The notes beneath the pieces were generated by a model that saw only the letters and a program-made list of their open reading frames with translations, searched no databases and was not told the DNA's origin. From Ministeria vibrans ATCC 50519 (lineage: Eukaryota > Opisthokonta > Filasterea): 21,360 bases of DNA. Location of the stretch: the NCBI GenBank assembly GCA_943704425.1, contig CALSCP010000673.1:9940-31299 (forward strand). Direction: 5' to 3'. The position numbers were made by a program, and so were the translations under genes. The stretch's first letter is position 1. Every line of letters starts with the position of its first letter. Positions 8,242 to 17,487 of this stretch are shown here, one piece after another.

Positions 8242-10466
8242 ATGCGCGCCCTTGGTGTTATGTAAAAAAGCGTCTGCGTACCACATTTTGGCACCCTAAC
8301 GATACACGAACACACAAAAAACACTCATTATTGATTTGTGTTGTTTTCCGCTCAGACGTCGATCGACGACGAGCGGGTCAGGACGGGCGTCGGCTGGTGC
8401 GTCGAGTCCGACCATTGTACACCTCACAGACGACGACAGCGACGACGAGATCGGCCTTGTGGACATCACCACCGTGCCTGCCGTGCCTCTGATGCCTCGA
8501 CGGCGCCCCTTCAAGCCCAAGTACTTTGGACTGCTCCAAAAGGTTTGTCTCATTTTCAAAAAAAGAACGAAACGATTCGGAATTCAAATCTCACTGTGTT
8601 GTGCGTTCAGTCTACTGTGCCACTGGCCATCATTCTGCTGTGCACTCTGGGTCCTCTGCTGCACTACAACGTCTGGATGGTTGGCTGGTGCTCGACCGTG
8701 ACTCCTCCCGGTAAGACGCACTCTCTCTCTCTCGCGTGTGATTGTGCACTCACACTCACTCACACTCACTCCGTCGACGGTGCCGTCGCATATGTATCCT
8801 GTGGTAGTGGGAGCTCTTGCGCGTTCACGCTGCTGGCCCTGTCCTGCACACGCTGTATGCGTTGATTCATCTGGGTACAATTGCCATCCGATGTACAGAA
8901 GGGTAAGTGTGTGTGTGTGTTGCTTGACTGTGTGGTGTAGCAGATATAATTAATATTATTATTATTATGTAAAAGTATGTGTGTCAGTGTTATATTAACC
9001 TATAATAAGTGTATGATTGCAATTATTATTAATTATATTCTATACTAATTTCTTTTCATGTGTGTATGTATGTGCTCGGTGATGCTTAGGGTCTTTTTAC
9101 GGCTTGTGTGCGCAACACGCGTGCGGAACGCGCTGCCGAAGCCATGTCGGTTGCAATGTTCACAATCTTGGCTGAAGCACGAGGTACGTAGCGAATTAAT
9201 GGCTGAACGGCCGGATTGAATGAATACTCTGTAGGCAACAAACTGTGCGGCCACTCTGTGCCCACCATGCTCAGTCGAGCAGCGTTGATCGAGCGCGCGA
9301 CGGAGCAAGTATGCGGCAGTGAGCCTAGTGAATGCGACGATGCAAGCATCAAGGCGTGGCAGCTGTTTGTCGACGGCACAGCGGGCCCCATTGAGCCTGT
9401 TCATGGAGGATATACATCTCATGTGCACTCCTTCACGTTCCGTACGTTTGTAATTTTGAGTGTGTATGTGTACGTCTCTCTCTCTCTCTCTGTATCACTT
9501 TGTTCTTTCTCCCTCCCTTTCTCTCTCTCGCTCTCTCTTGACTCTTTGTGTGTTGCTTGCTATGTAGGGTGTTACGTGTGGGTGACCTTGCGCGATTTGT
9601 TGCTCGAGTATTTGGGATACTTTATCAGTAGGCAAATTATGTGTGCGTGTGCATGAGGCTAATAGTCACATTGGTTTAGTTGCGGGAATTGCACTTGTGA
9701 TTGCTCTGTGGCTGTTGATCCGACGGTGGAAGAGAGAGCGCAACGATGCGCAAGTGAAGCAGTGGGTTGATGAAGTAGTGACACTGTTGCACCATCAGGT
9801 GAGAGAAATATACTTTGCGTGTGTGTGTGTGTGCGATCGAGTGGCGTTGATGGAGTCAAAGAGTTTACCATTGTGTTTGATATAGGCATCTGTGTCTGCC
9901 ACTCCGTATATTCCGGTTGTACACGTGCGCGACACAGTGGCAATGGGTGTGTCTACATCACAATGGGACCAGGTACGCAACAATAAGCCACACAGGGGAA
10001 CATACCCACGCAACACATACACACACACACACACTCACACAGCCTGTTTCCATGTCGCTAACGTGTGTTTAGGTACTAAAGTGTCTGAGCAGTGACAGTC
10101 GCGTGTCACGCTTCCAGAAACACATCAACGGCCTCGCCCAAGACGTACTCGAATGGAAAGGTACGCCAAAGGCAAAGATACGCACTGGAAACCTATCTCT
10201 CACACACATACACGCACTCTCTGTCAACTTTTCAGTGCCCATTGGCTCGCCTGTGCGTCTCTCGTCACTCAATACCCCCCGTCAGTTTCCTCCCTCTCCC
10301 TCTGCCCCCTCTCCCCGTTCACCCTCTCTGTACCCTTCTCTGGCTCATCTCACTTACAGTACTCCCACAAAACAATAAATGTATGCCTTTTTTTTGTGTT
10401 CTTCTACTTCTTTCCCTTTGTCAGACCCGCACCCGCATTGAACTTGAAAAACGCAATGTCACCTAA
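8242..10466 (+). CDS. LEM2: LEM2/MAN1/Src1-like inner nuclear membrane protein (MSC domain)
   Basis: Exons: 8242-8261, 8356-8542, 8611-8710, 8808-8902, 9090-9183, 9235-9441, 9568-9627, 9680-9798, 9886-9972, 10073-10160, then a 3' end I cannot fix. The product is about 353 residues plus a short tail. TM1 is [15 protein letters not shown], followed by the Man1-Src1 C-terminal (MSC) Cys cluster [10 protein letters not shown]...YNC. Then come ILAEARGNKLCG, TM2 ([13 protein letters not shown]), [27 protein letters not shown] and DVLEW. MSC proteins anchor chromatin at the inner nuclear membrane and recruit ESCRT-III regulators. The N terminus is short, with [11 protein letters not shown]-like acidic sequence and no LEM or SAP-like domain. 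Three endings fit: read-through to TAA at 10376, or stop at 10464-10466 after one or two more introns (donors GTGCGT, GTCAGT, GTATGC). Exon 1 is the weakest call. Confidence 0.85.
8943..9045. repeat. AT-rich island inside LEM2/MAN1 intron
   Basis: TAATTAATATTATTATTATTATG-type sequence occupies most of intron 8903-9089. It is compositionally like the islands at 1528-1595 and 18981-19053, but is transcribed within an intron. Confidence 0.55.
9475..9540 (+). repeat. (CT)n-rich tract in LEM2/MAN1 intron
   Basis: Intron 9442-9567 contains TCTCTCTCTCTCTCTG and related pyrimidine runs, which could form an extended polypyrimidine tract before the TAG acceptor at 9565-9567. Confidence 0.7.
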
Positions 10467-10473
10467 CAAGAGA

Positions 10474-10581
<108 letters not shown>

Positions 10582-10614
10582 GGAGGGTGAGTAAATTGTA
10601 CACGCGGGAGTCAC

Positions 10615-12954
10615 TCAAGTCAGTCCCGGAGTGAAGAGAGTTGGCGTACCGTCCTCAAAGGTGTAGTCGCGGCCCTTCTGCAGGTATTTTCCGTTAGCCT
10701 TGCAGTCCGACTGGCTTCCCAGCTCTTTGTAGTCGGCAAACCGCATAATCTCAGCCATAATGAACCCTGCCACACACATACACAGGCACGAGAAACAAAG
10801 TGATAGAGAGACGAAGGAGAATGAGAGAGAGGAGGAAGAAAAAAACACATTGAGGAGAAAGAGAAACAAAGTGATAGAGAGAGTGAAACAAGTTGATGGA
10901 GAGAGAGAAAATCACAGCGATAGAGAGTAAGAAATAGTGTGATAAATAGAGAGGGACACAAAGTGATAAAGAGAAAGAAACAAAGTAGAAAAAAGAGACG
11001 TGAGTAGGCAGATGAGTGAACGCGAGAGTGCATGTACCGCTCTGCATGTCGCCGTGGATGCGTCCTGCAGCCTCGGGGGCCTTTGCGTTGCGCTTGACCA
11101 TCCAGCACCGCACTTCATCCTCACCCGCTGTGAAGAAGTACTGAAGACGCAGCACACTGAATCCAGTCTAATGAGAGTCAAGCGATAAACACATAAAAAA
11201 GAGTGGATAAGAAATAGGAAGACTTGCACTCTCCCTGTCTCCGCCTCTGTCGCACCTTGATGATTTTGGGGAGCATTGAGGTGGCACCCTTCTCCTTCTC
11301 GTACTCAGCAGCCTTCTCGTCATCGCCCAGATCTAACAACTGTCCAAGGGGGCATACATATTCAGAGCAGTGAGTAAGTCAGAGCGCAAAACCAGTCAAA
11401 ACATAGAGCCAGTCACAGTTGAAAATCTAAAAATCATAACTCTTACGTTCTGTTCAAATTCGCAGGAGAAGGGAAGAATAAGGTCGGTGGGATCGCGTTC
11501 CTTGATCCACGCCGCAATCTTCGCAAGCCACTTGTTCTTCTTGCGCAGGAAGTCACGCTCGCTCAGGTTCAGAAGATACACCACAGGCTAAAACACACAC
11601 GCACACACACACACACACACAATCATGAGCATACATATGTCCACAATTGTTTATTACCTTTGCGGTGATGAGCTGCATTGTGTTGATGTACTCAATCTCC
11701 TTGCCGTTCCATGTGCCATGGCGCACGTCGCGCTTGTTGTCAATGACCCATTCGGTAAGCGTCATGAGGTACGCGTGCTCCTCCTTCTCCTCCTTGGTCG
11801 CCTTGTGCTTGAGACGCTTCTCGACAGCGTCGCGTGCCTTGACAATCATCTCCTCATCCTTGAGACGCAGCTCCTCGTGGATGATCTCCAGGTCTCGCAG
11901 TGGGTCCACTTCGCCCTCGACGTGCGTCACCTCTTCGTCCTCGAAGCATCGCACCTGAAAAAATAAAAAAAAAGATTACAATTTCGAATTCAGCCGAGAG
12001 TATGCAGGACTAGGGACTTGAGAGGAAGAATGTGGTACCATGTGGAAGATGCCGTCGACGGCACGGATGTGCGACAGGAATGCATTTCCCAGACCTGCTC
12101 CCTCTGCAGCGCCCTTCACCAGACCAGCAATGTCGGTGACCTATTGTAGAAAGAAGCAAGAGCATACGGCTTAAACACAACAAGCTGGTTTCACTTCAAA
12201 CCTGAAGGTAGGCGGGGACACGACTCGCAGGCTTCCAGTGATCGCACAGCCAGTCGTAACGTTCATCGGGAATCTAATGAAAGAAGATGAGTATTATGTT
12301 AAGCGTGGCTCGCAGTCTCATTGGTGTCGTCGCAGCGGCCTGTTCATACCGGCACACGGCTCTACAAGAGAAGAAACAAGCGCGCAGGGTGTGAGAAAAG
12401 CCTAAGCAAGAGCGTCCGCTCCACTCACCTCATTCGGGTCCAGAGTGCAGAAGGGAAAATTCTCGGCGGGGATCGACGAGCGGGTCAGCACGTTGAAAAA
12501 GGTGCTCTTGCCGACGTTGGGCAGACCGACGATACCCATCTGAGAACGAGAGGGAGAGAAAGAGAGCAGAATGTTAAAAAATGGTCGCGTGCAAAATCCC
12601 CTCTCGCATCCACATTCCACTCTAAACTGCCCTGCAGTGCGCCTCGCACAGCCACCAACACAGGCCAGGGCGAGCCAAGCATTGCCAGACACTGCTAGTC
12701 GCGCAGGGGCTGCTGAGCCGGCGACAAAACGCAATGCAATCGAAATCTTGACGGTCAACGTTGCGCAAAGCACGAAAGAGGAAAGGACGCAGAGAGATCT
12801 CGCGGGAGGGGGAAAGAAGGACAGGCAAGCGGCCAATGGGGGGACACGCAAGGCAGTGCCAGGGCCCCTGGCTCCTCCTCACCTTCAGGTTGGTCCCCAC
12901 ACGCCCCAGCAACGGCTTTTCCTCTTCCGCTTGGTTCTTCTTCTTCGGCGGCAT
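10615..12954 (-). CDS. OLA1: Obg-like ATPase 1 (YchF/OLA1)
   Basis: Ten coding exons on the - strand: 12954-12883, 12539-12429, 12361-12350, 12273-12202, 12140-12039, 11954-11658, 11587-11447, 11339-11256, 11167-11038, 10766-10615. All join in phase to a 390-residue protein, the usual OLA1 length. The Lys-rich start MPPKKK is followed by the P-loop GLPNVGKST (residues 29-37), [31 protein letters not shown] (G3 Asp92-x-x-Gly95) and LLNLSERD, the family's substitute for the NKxD motif, explaining ATP preference. A helical domain is encoded mainly in exon 6. A TGS domain closes the protein: [42 protein letters not shown]1 is a cytosolic, ribosome- and stress-linked P-loop ATPase. Intron 10767-11037 is purine-rich on + (pyrimidine in the RNA). 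Exon 3 is only 12 nt. Confidence 0.97.
12350..12361 (-). other. OLA1: 12-nt microexon of OLA1 (codes SRVP)
   Basis: Flanked by CTTGTAG acceptor and GTATGA donor on the - strand. It supplies exactly four codons, Ser-Arg-Val-Pro, between ...LDPNE of exon 2 and IPDERYD of exon 4. Those four residues are conserved at this place in OLA1, which makes the exon convincing. Skipping it keeps the frame. Confidence 0.9.
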
Positions 12955-13229
12955 GGCTACTGTAGGATGACTGGTTGACACAGAGAGAGGGAGTCAAAAA
13001 AAAAAGAGAGAGAGACTGAGAGAGAGACACTTACAAATCACAATTCATTGATCTGTCAGCTCTTGCGTCGCTGGCCACACCCTCGGGTTACAGGAGAAGT
13101 TAGAAGTACAAGCAACATGTACAGCGCTGGATCATCTCACTTCTGGACCGCTGTTTAGGGAACTGGCTTCAAATTTCATTATTTCAATTATTAATTTATT
13201 ATCATAATTTTTTATCACTTACTGTTCCT
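12955..13229. promoter_or_regulatory. 275-bp divergent spacer between OLA1 and ERp44
   Basis: It holds the OLA1 leader with a probable 5'-UTR intron (12971-13034), a GC-balanced middle, and an AT-rich block (13178-13218) just before the ERp44 start. No exact AATGATC is present, only near matches such as ATTGATC around 13048. No RNA gene is recognised. Confidence 0.5.
12971..13034 (-). other. OLA1: probable 5'-UTR intron of OLA1
   Basis: On the - strand a perfect GTAAGT donor begins at 13034. A pyrimidine-rich tract with poly-T leads to AACCAG at 12971-12973, and the ATG follows 19 bases later. Length 64 nt, in the normal range here. Confidence 0.6.
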
Positions 13230-15059
13230 ATGCGATTTGGTTACATCGCCCTTGCTTGCACGGTTCTGTTCTGCTCGCTGAGCAGCGTGGCTGCTGCGGG
13301 CGAGATCGTGACGGTGCGTCCATTGTTGAATGATGTGGCGACTTTTCTCAATCTTTTGATGTGTTAGCTGACGTCGCCCGCTGAGGAGACCGCCTTTATC
13401 GGCGACTACTCGGTGTCCATGGTCAACTTTTATGCGGAATGGTGTCGCTTTTCACAGGTAGTCGTGAGAAACACGCGAAAACGAAACGTTTGCTCATCAT
13501 TTGCCCTCTCTTGTCCTCTCTTGCGCCCGTCCCTCAGATGCTGATGCCCATTTACCAGCGCACCGCCGAGATCCTGGCTGAAAGCGGGGTGTCTGCAGCG
13601 GTTGCCAAGGTCAACTGCGAGGCATCGCCCGCCCTGGCTGCCGCACACTCCATCTCAAAGTACCCCACCCTGAAGGTCGTGCGCAATGGCAAGTTTGCGC
13701 GACGCGAGTACCGTGGCGAACGATCTGCCAAGGCCATCAGCGAATTCCTCATCAACCTCACCAAACCTGCTTTCACTGTTGTCCAAGAGTAAGAGGGATA
13801 TGCCTCTCTTCTCCCGTTGCCCAAACAACTCTTCTTACTGTTGTGTGTTGTGTAGTACATCTGAGTTTCTGACGCAGCGCAAACCGGGTCGTCGTGCAAT
13901 CCTGGCGACACTTGTTAACTCTGCAATGGAAGATAATGAGCCGGCGCACATCTTTGACGATGTGGCGCTCAATCACAAAGACGACTGTGACTTTTTCGCA
14001 GTGCGTTCCGCCGAGTCCACCGACAAACAAGTACGAACACACCGAAGCGATCCGTGACAGAAGACTCATCAAATCCCTTTACGTAGACCTTTGTGGGACA
14101 CGACGGCAGTGAGATCACTCAATTTACAATCGAGAATGATAATTTGGCAGAGGCGTAAGCACGCAGTCAATCTAGTGTCTATTCCGTCGCACTCATCCAG
14201 TTGCTTCCCCATTAGCATGGCTGAGTTTTGCACTCCTCTTGTGCGAGAAATCACATTTGAGAATGCCGAGGCTCTCACCGAAGAGGGACTACCCTTTCTC
14301 ATCCTCTTTGTCAGTCCCGACGATACTCAGTCTATTGTAAGACGCATCAAAAAAAAAACTCATTCATTCCCTTCTCTCTTCTCTCTTCTTCTTCTCTCTT
14401 CTCTCTTCTCTCTTCTCTCTTCTCTCTTCTCTATTCTCTATTCTCTTCTCATCTCTTTCCTTTTCAACTCCCAGAAAACGTTTGAGCAGGAGATCCGCAA
14501 CCGACTCATGAAAGACCGGACGCGCCTTAACTTTATCTGGGGTGACGGAAGCAAGTTCACACACCCGCTGCATCACCTGGGCAAGCGCAAGACAGACCTG
14601 CCTGTGCTCGCCCTCGACTCCTTCCGCCACATGTACGACTTTGGGCCCTTTGCCGACATCACCAAGGGTACTGTCCTCCAGGACTTCATTGCCGACTTCA
14701 ACAACGGCATGCTTCACCAGCGCTTTCACAAGGCCCAAAGCGGCCATGGCCATCAGCACGGAAACCTCCGTCGTGACGTATGCCAACAATAATATAATAC
14801 TTTGTTTTATTATTTATTTATTATGTGTATTGTCTGCTCCCTCCCTCACTCTCACTCATCCTCCCACCCTTAGCAACAAGCAGGTGATGCGGCTGCCGAT
14901 GCTCCCGACACTCCTCCTCCGGCGTCCCCCGACGCTAATGCCCAACCCGACACCCCTCCTCCTTCGTCCAACAACGACAAACCCGCTCCCGTCGAGAGCA
15001 CGTTCCGTCGGTTGGGCCCTAGCAAACAGCGCTACTCTCTTTTGCGCGAAGAGTTGTAA
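13230..15059 (+). CDS. ERP44: ERp44, ER-resident thioredoxin-family chaperone
   Basis: Eight exons: 13230-13313, 13368-13457, 13538-13788, 13856-14030, 14087-14154, 14216-14336, 14475-14777, 14874-15059, giving 425 residues in phase. A signal peptide (1 to about 22) leads into the thioredoxin a domain with FYAEWCRFSQ. The active site is CRFS (single Cys54), as in ERp44, not CxxC. ISKYPTLKVVRNG and REYRGERS follow. The later b' region has CTPLVREITFENAEALTEEG and LPVLALDSFRHMY. The C terminus FRRLGPSKQRYSLLREEL ends in REEL, a KDEL-type retrieval signal. ERp44 captures client cysteines in the early secretory pathway (Ero1, IgM, adiponectin in animals) and returns them to the ER under pH and zinc control. 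Odd points are a Pro-rich linker of about 40 residues before the tail and a His-rich GHGHQHG at 353-359. Confidence 0.97.
14371..14455 (+). repeat. (TTCTCTC)n pyrimidine repeat in ERp44 intron
   Basis: Intron 14337-14474 is almost entirely CTCTTCTCTCTT repeats running to the acceptor, acting as an unusually long polypyrimidine tract. The intron has no stop in the ERp44 frame but is 138 nt (a multiple of three), so retention would insert a Ser/Leu/Phe-rich block. Confidence 0.75.
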
Positions 15060-15063
15060 TAAA
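15058..15063 (+). promoter_or_regulatory. poly(A) signal AATAAA overlapping the ERp44 stop codon
   Basis: The TAA stop (15057-15059) runs straight into ATAAAA, so AATAAA shares two bases with the stop. The 3' UTR would then be only about 20-30 nt. Confidence 0.6.
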
Positions 15064-15239
15064 AATCAATGAAGCAGCACACTTATTTTGGATCATTTCA
15101 TAAATTTCACTCAATACAATCAGAAAAAAGTCAAAGAACAAAAAAGAGTAAAAAAATGTTCTCATCCCCTTCCATATCACTCACTCACTCGGGCTCTCTC
15201 TCTTTCGCAGTTGTGCCAGTGCCTCTTCCCCGTTCCATC
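15060..15239. other. 180-bp tail-to-tail spacer between ERp44 and G3BP-like genes
   Basis: AT-rich beside ERp44, then A-rich, then CT-rich toward the G3BP-like gene. No gene is seen. It holds both 3' UTRs. Confidence 0.5.
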
Positions 15240-16639
15240 TCAGTTGCGGGGCGCACGCGCGCCACCCGCACCACGGCCACGACCCGCTCCACCACCACCA
15301 CCACCACTGCCACCACCACCACCACCACGTACTTCGTTGCGGCGCCACTCTTGCACGTCCAGAGGCGCACCGTTGAGCTGGAACGCACGCTTGTTCTCCA
15401 ACGCACGCGCAACACTCTCCGCACTATCCAACTCCACTTGCGCATTGCCGCGGTCTCGCACCACCACAGACAAAACGGTGTAACCCGCAAAAGCGCTCTT
15501 CAGCTCAGCTTCAGACGTCGACGGCGATACCCCTCGAATAAATACCTTACAAAAACCATAAAAAAAAAATTGAGAGGAAACACGTCACAACAACAACAGC
15601 AGCAGCAGAAATATAAAAATAGCTTTACCTGATGGCGCTTGCGAGGACCCGAGCCAGGCGCTCCCATTGAACCAGCGGCACGCCCCATGCCACGACCAAC
15701 AGCACGACCAGAGGCGTTCGCTGAGCTACCAGTGGACTCGACGGCAACGACAGCGCTGTCGGTAGTCGGTTCCTCCTTCACGACCTTTCGTGGCGCAGCA
15801 GCTACTTCGCGCTTGGGCGGTGGCGCACCATTGATGGCGGCCACGTTGGCCCAGGTTGACGGCTTAGGCGGTCCCTTGGGCTGCACAGGAGCAGGAGCAG
15901 CAGCAACAGGAGCAGCAGCAGCAGCAGCCGGGGCGGCGGCGACCGGGGCAGCAGCAGCGGCAGCAGAGGCAGGGGCAGGGGCAGAGGCAGCAGCAGCACT
16001 AGTAGTAGAAGCAGTCGCAGCCGCGGACTTGGAGCCCTTCGAAGTCTTCTTCTCCTTGGGAGCCTTGCGCTCGCTCGTGACCACCTCGGTCACAACAGCC
16101 ACATCTGCGGCGGCGGCGGCGGCGGCGGCGGTGGTGGTGGTGGGAGTAGCGGTGGCGACAACGGGTGCCGGCTCGCTCTTGGTCGGCGACGAAGGCACTG
16201 ACGGCGCCTTGGCGGTGGCGGGCGCAGCCGAGGAGGACGAGGGCGTCGAGGCGTCCGCCAGGTACCGCAGGATGTTGTTACGAACAAAGTAACGAGCCTG
16301 ATCGCCACCGTGGGCGAGAAGGAAGGACTGGGCAAAACGACGAGGGACGCCGTCCGTCTTCCTCTCGGTACCCATCACGGCGACCAAGACGGAGCTGGTG
16401 CCGTCTTGAAGCACGTCAATCGACTCAATCTCCATGACCGAGCCACGGTGTGCCGACGCAGCCGTAACAATGGCATCGCCAGTGGCGCCCTCGCGGTAGC
16501 TACCGTCGCCAGCCTGGCACGTGAGGAAGCTCCCAGCGCCATCGTAGAGGGCAAGCACCTTTTCGGGTGTCTCCACGATCAAATGAAAGTACAAAGTGCA
16601 GAATTGCTCGGCAATCAGCGCCGCCGAGTTGTTGCTCAT
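15240..16639 (-). CDS. G3BP: G3BP-like stress-granule RNA-binding protein (NTF2L + RRM + RGG)
   Basis: Two exons on the - strand, 16639-15629 and 15545-15240, 438 residues. Residues 1 to about 130 form an NTF2-like domain (EQFCTLYFHLIVETPEKVLALYD, RFAQSFLLAH, YFVRNNILRYL). A long Ala/Pro/Thr-rich linker (about 131-260) follows, then PSTWANVAA (260-268), a motif typical of G3BP. The RRM (338 to about 405) starts with RNP2 VFIRGV and has DRGNAQVEL at the RNP1 position. A Gly-rich RGG-type tail ends AGRGRGAGGARAPRN. G3BPs nucleate stress granules by NTF2L dimerisation and RNA binding. The acidic segment usual after NTF2L is missing and replaced by poly-Ala coded by GCN repeats. The start is ATG at 16639; a TTG four codons earlier is not needed. 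TTTGCAG at 16661-16667 on the - strand may end a 5'-UTR intron. Confidence 0.9.
15897..16150 (-). repeat. GCN-rich coding repeats (poly-Ala) in G3BP-like linker
   Basis: On the + strand the region reads GCAGCAGCAG / GGCGGCGGCG runs. On the coding strand these give Ala tracts of 5-8 residues interrupted by Pro, Val and Ser. Opposite-strand frames reading Leu/Pro or Ala are shadows. Confidence 0.75.
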
Positions 16640-17487
16640 GGTGCTACCCAACTAACGTACCTGCAAATACGGTTGGACAGAATGTCAAAATAGGCGTGAG
16701 CACACACAAGAGAAAAAGTCGACAGTGACAAAAAAAAAAAATCCATCATGGGTAAAAAAGAATATTGGGTTGTCAGAAGAAATCTGTTGAGGGGCCACGG
16801 AGACAGACGAGGGTGCAAGGAGGAGGAAGAGAGCAGTGCGGGGCATCGGGGGTTGGCAATGCGGGCGTGGACGGGCGGACGGCGTTGAAATGGCAGTGGG
16901 AAGAAGACAAGACGATCATGAAAGTGTTGCTCATAAAAAAAAAAAAAAAAAAAAAAAAAGTCCAAAAAGTGACTTGACAACACATGTGGCGGACAAAGAT
17001 GGGGCAACGCGCATCGGGACGACACAGACAACACGAAAAAGGGGCGGGGCAGCGCCGAGAGAGTCGCGCTTGGCTCAAGTCGGCGCTGGAATGGTCCATC
17101 ACGTCCCAGACGACACAGCGCCCGTTCGCAGGGCCCCGACGCACACTGCACGCCGGGGGGTCCCTCGCTGAACTTGATCTGTGCGCATCTGGCTGCGTAC
17201 AGCGACCACAAACACCAATTGAATGGTCTTTTTTTTTTTTTCTTCTTTTGAAACATTTCTCCAAAGAGGTACACACAAACAGAACAGAGACAACAGCGTC
17301 GGTCCTTGTCAGTTTACGTACCAAGGCAAGAGCAAAGGAGGCAAGAGTTGTGAAAATGTAAGTTGTTTACCGTTAGCTTTAGTCATATTGACAATCTGTT
17401 TCGACTCGGTTTTAATGAGTGAAATGCTTATCCACATTTTTTTTCTTGTCTTACACAGTAAAGCCAGTTAAGCGATCAGAGTTCAGA
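16640..17487. promoter_or_regulatory. 848-bp divergent spacer between G3BP-like and His-rich genes
   Basis: The largest gap in the window. It holds A12 near 16730-16741, A25 at 16935-16959, T-rich DNA at 17226-17241 and a GC-rich middle with several open but unconvincing frames. Leader introns are likely on both sides: 17358-17458 for the + gene, and perhaps from a GTACGT donor near 17321 to TTTGCAG at 16661 on the - strand (about 660 nt). If so, the shared promoter lies near 17320-17360 and most of the gap is a 5'-UTR intron. I see no tRNA or other RNA gene. Confidence 0.4.
17358..17458 (+). other. probable 5'-UTR intron of the His-rich gene
   Basis: A perfect GTAAGT donor at 17358 and a TTTTTTTTCTTGTCTTACACAG acceptor ending at 17458 bracket 101 nt, 29 bases before the ATG at 17488. 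Stops on both sides show that it joins untranslated sequence. Confidence 0.6.

Noticed and set aside
9090-9183. Alternative frame [18 protein letters not shown] for the fifth LEM2/MAN1 exon
   Set aside because: Joining it onward hits a stop in the next exon. The frame giving ILAEARGNKLCG closes in phase on both sides and matches the MSC domain.
16636-17324. - strand frames of 183-212 codons in the 848-bp gap
   Set aside because: They pass through poly-T/poly-A tracts, give Phe or Lys homopolymers and show no recognisable domain. Leader intron or promoter DNA is a better explanation.
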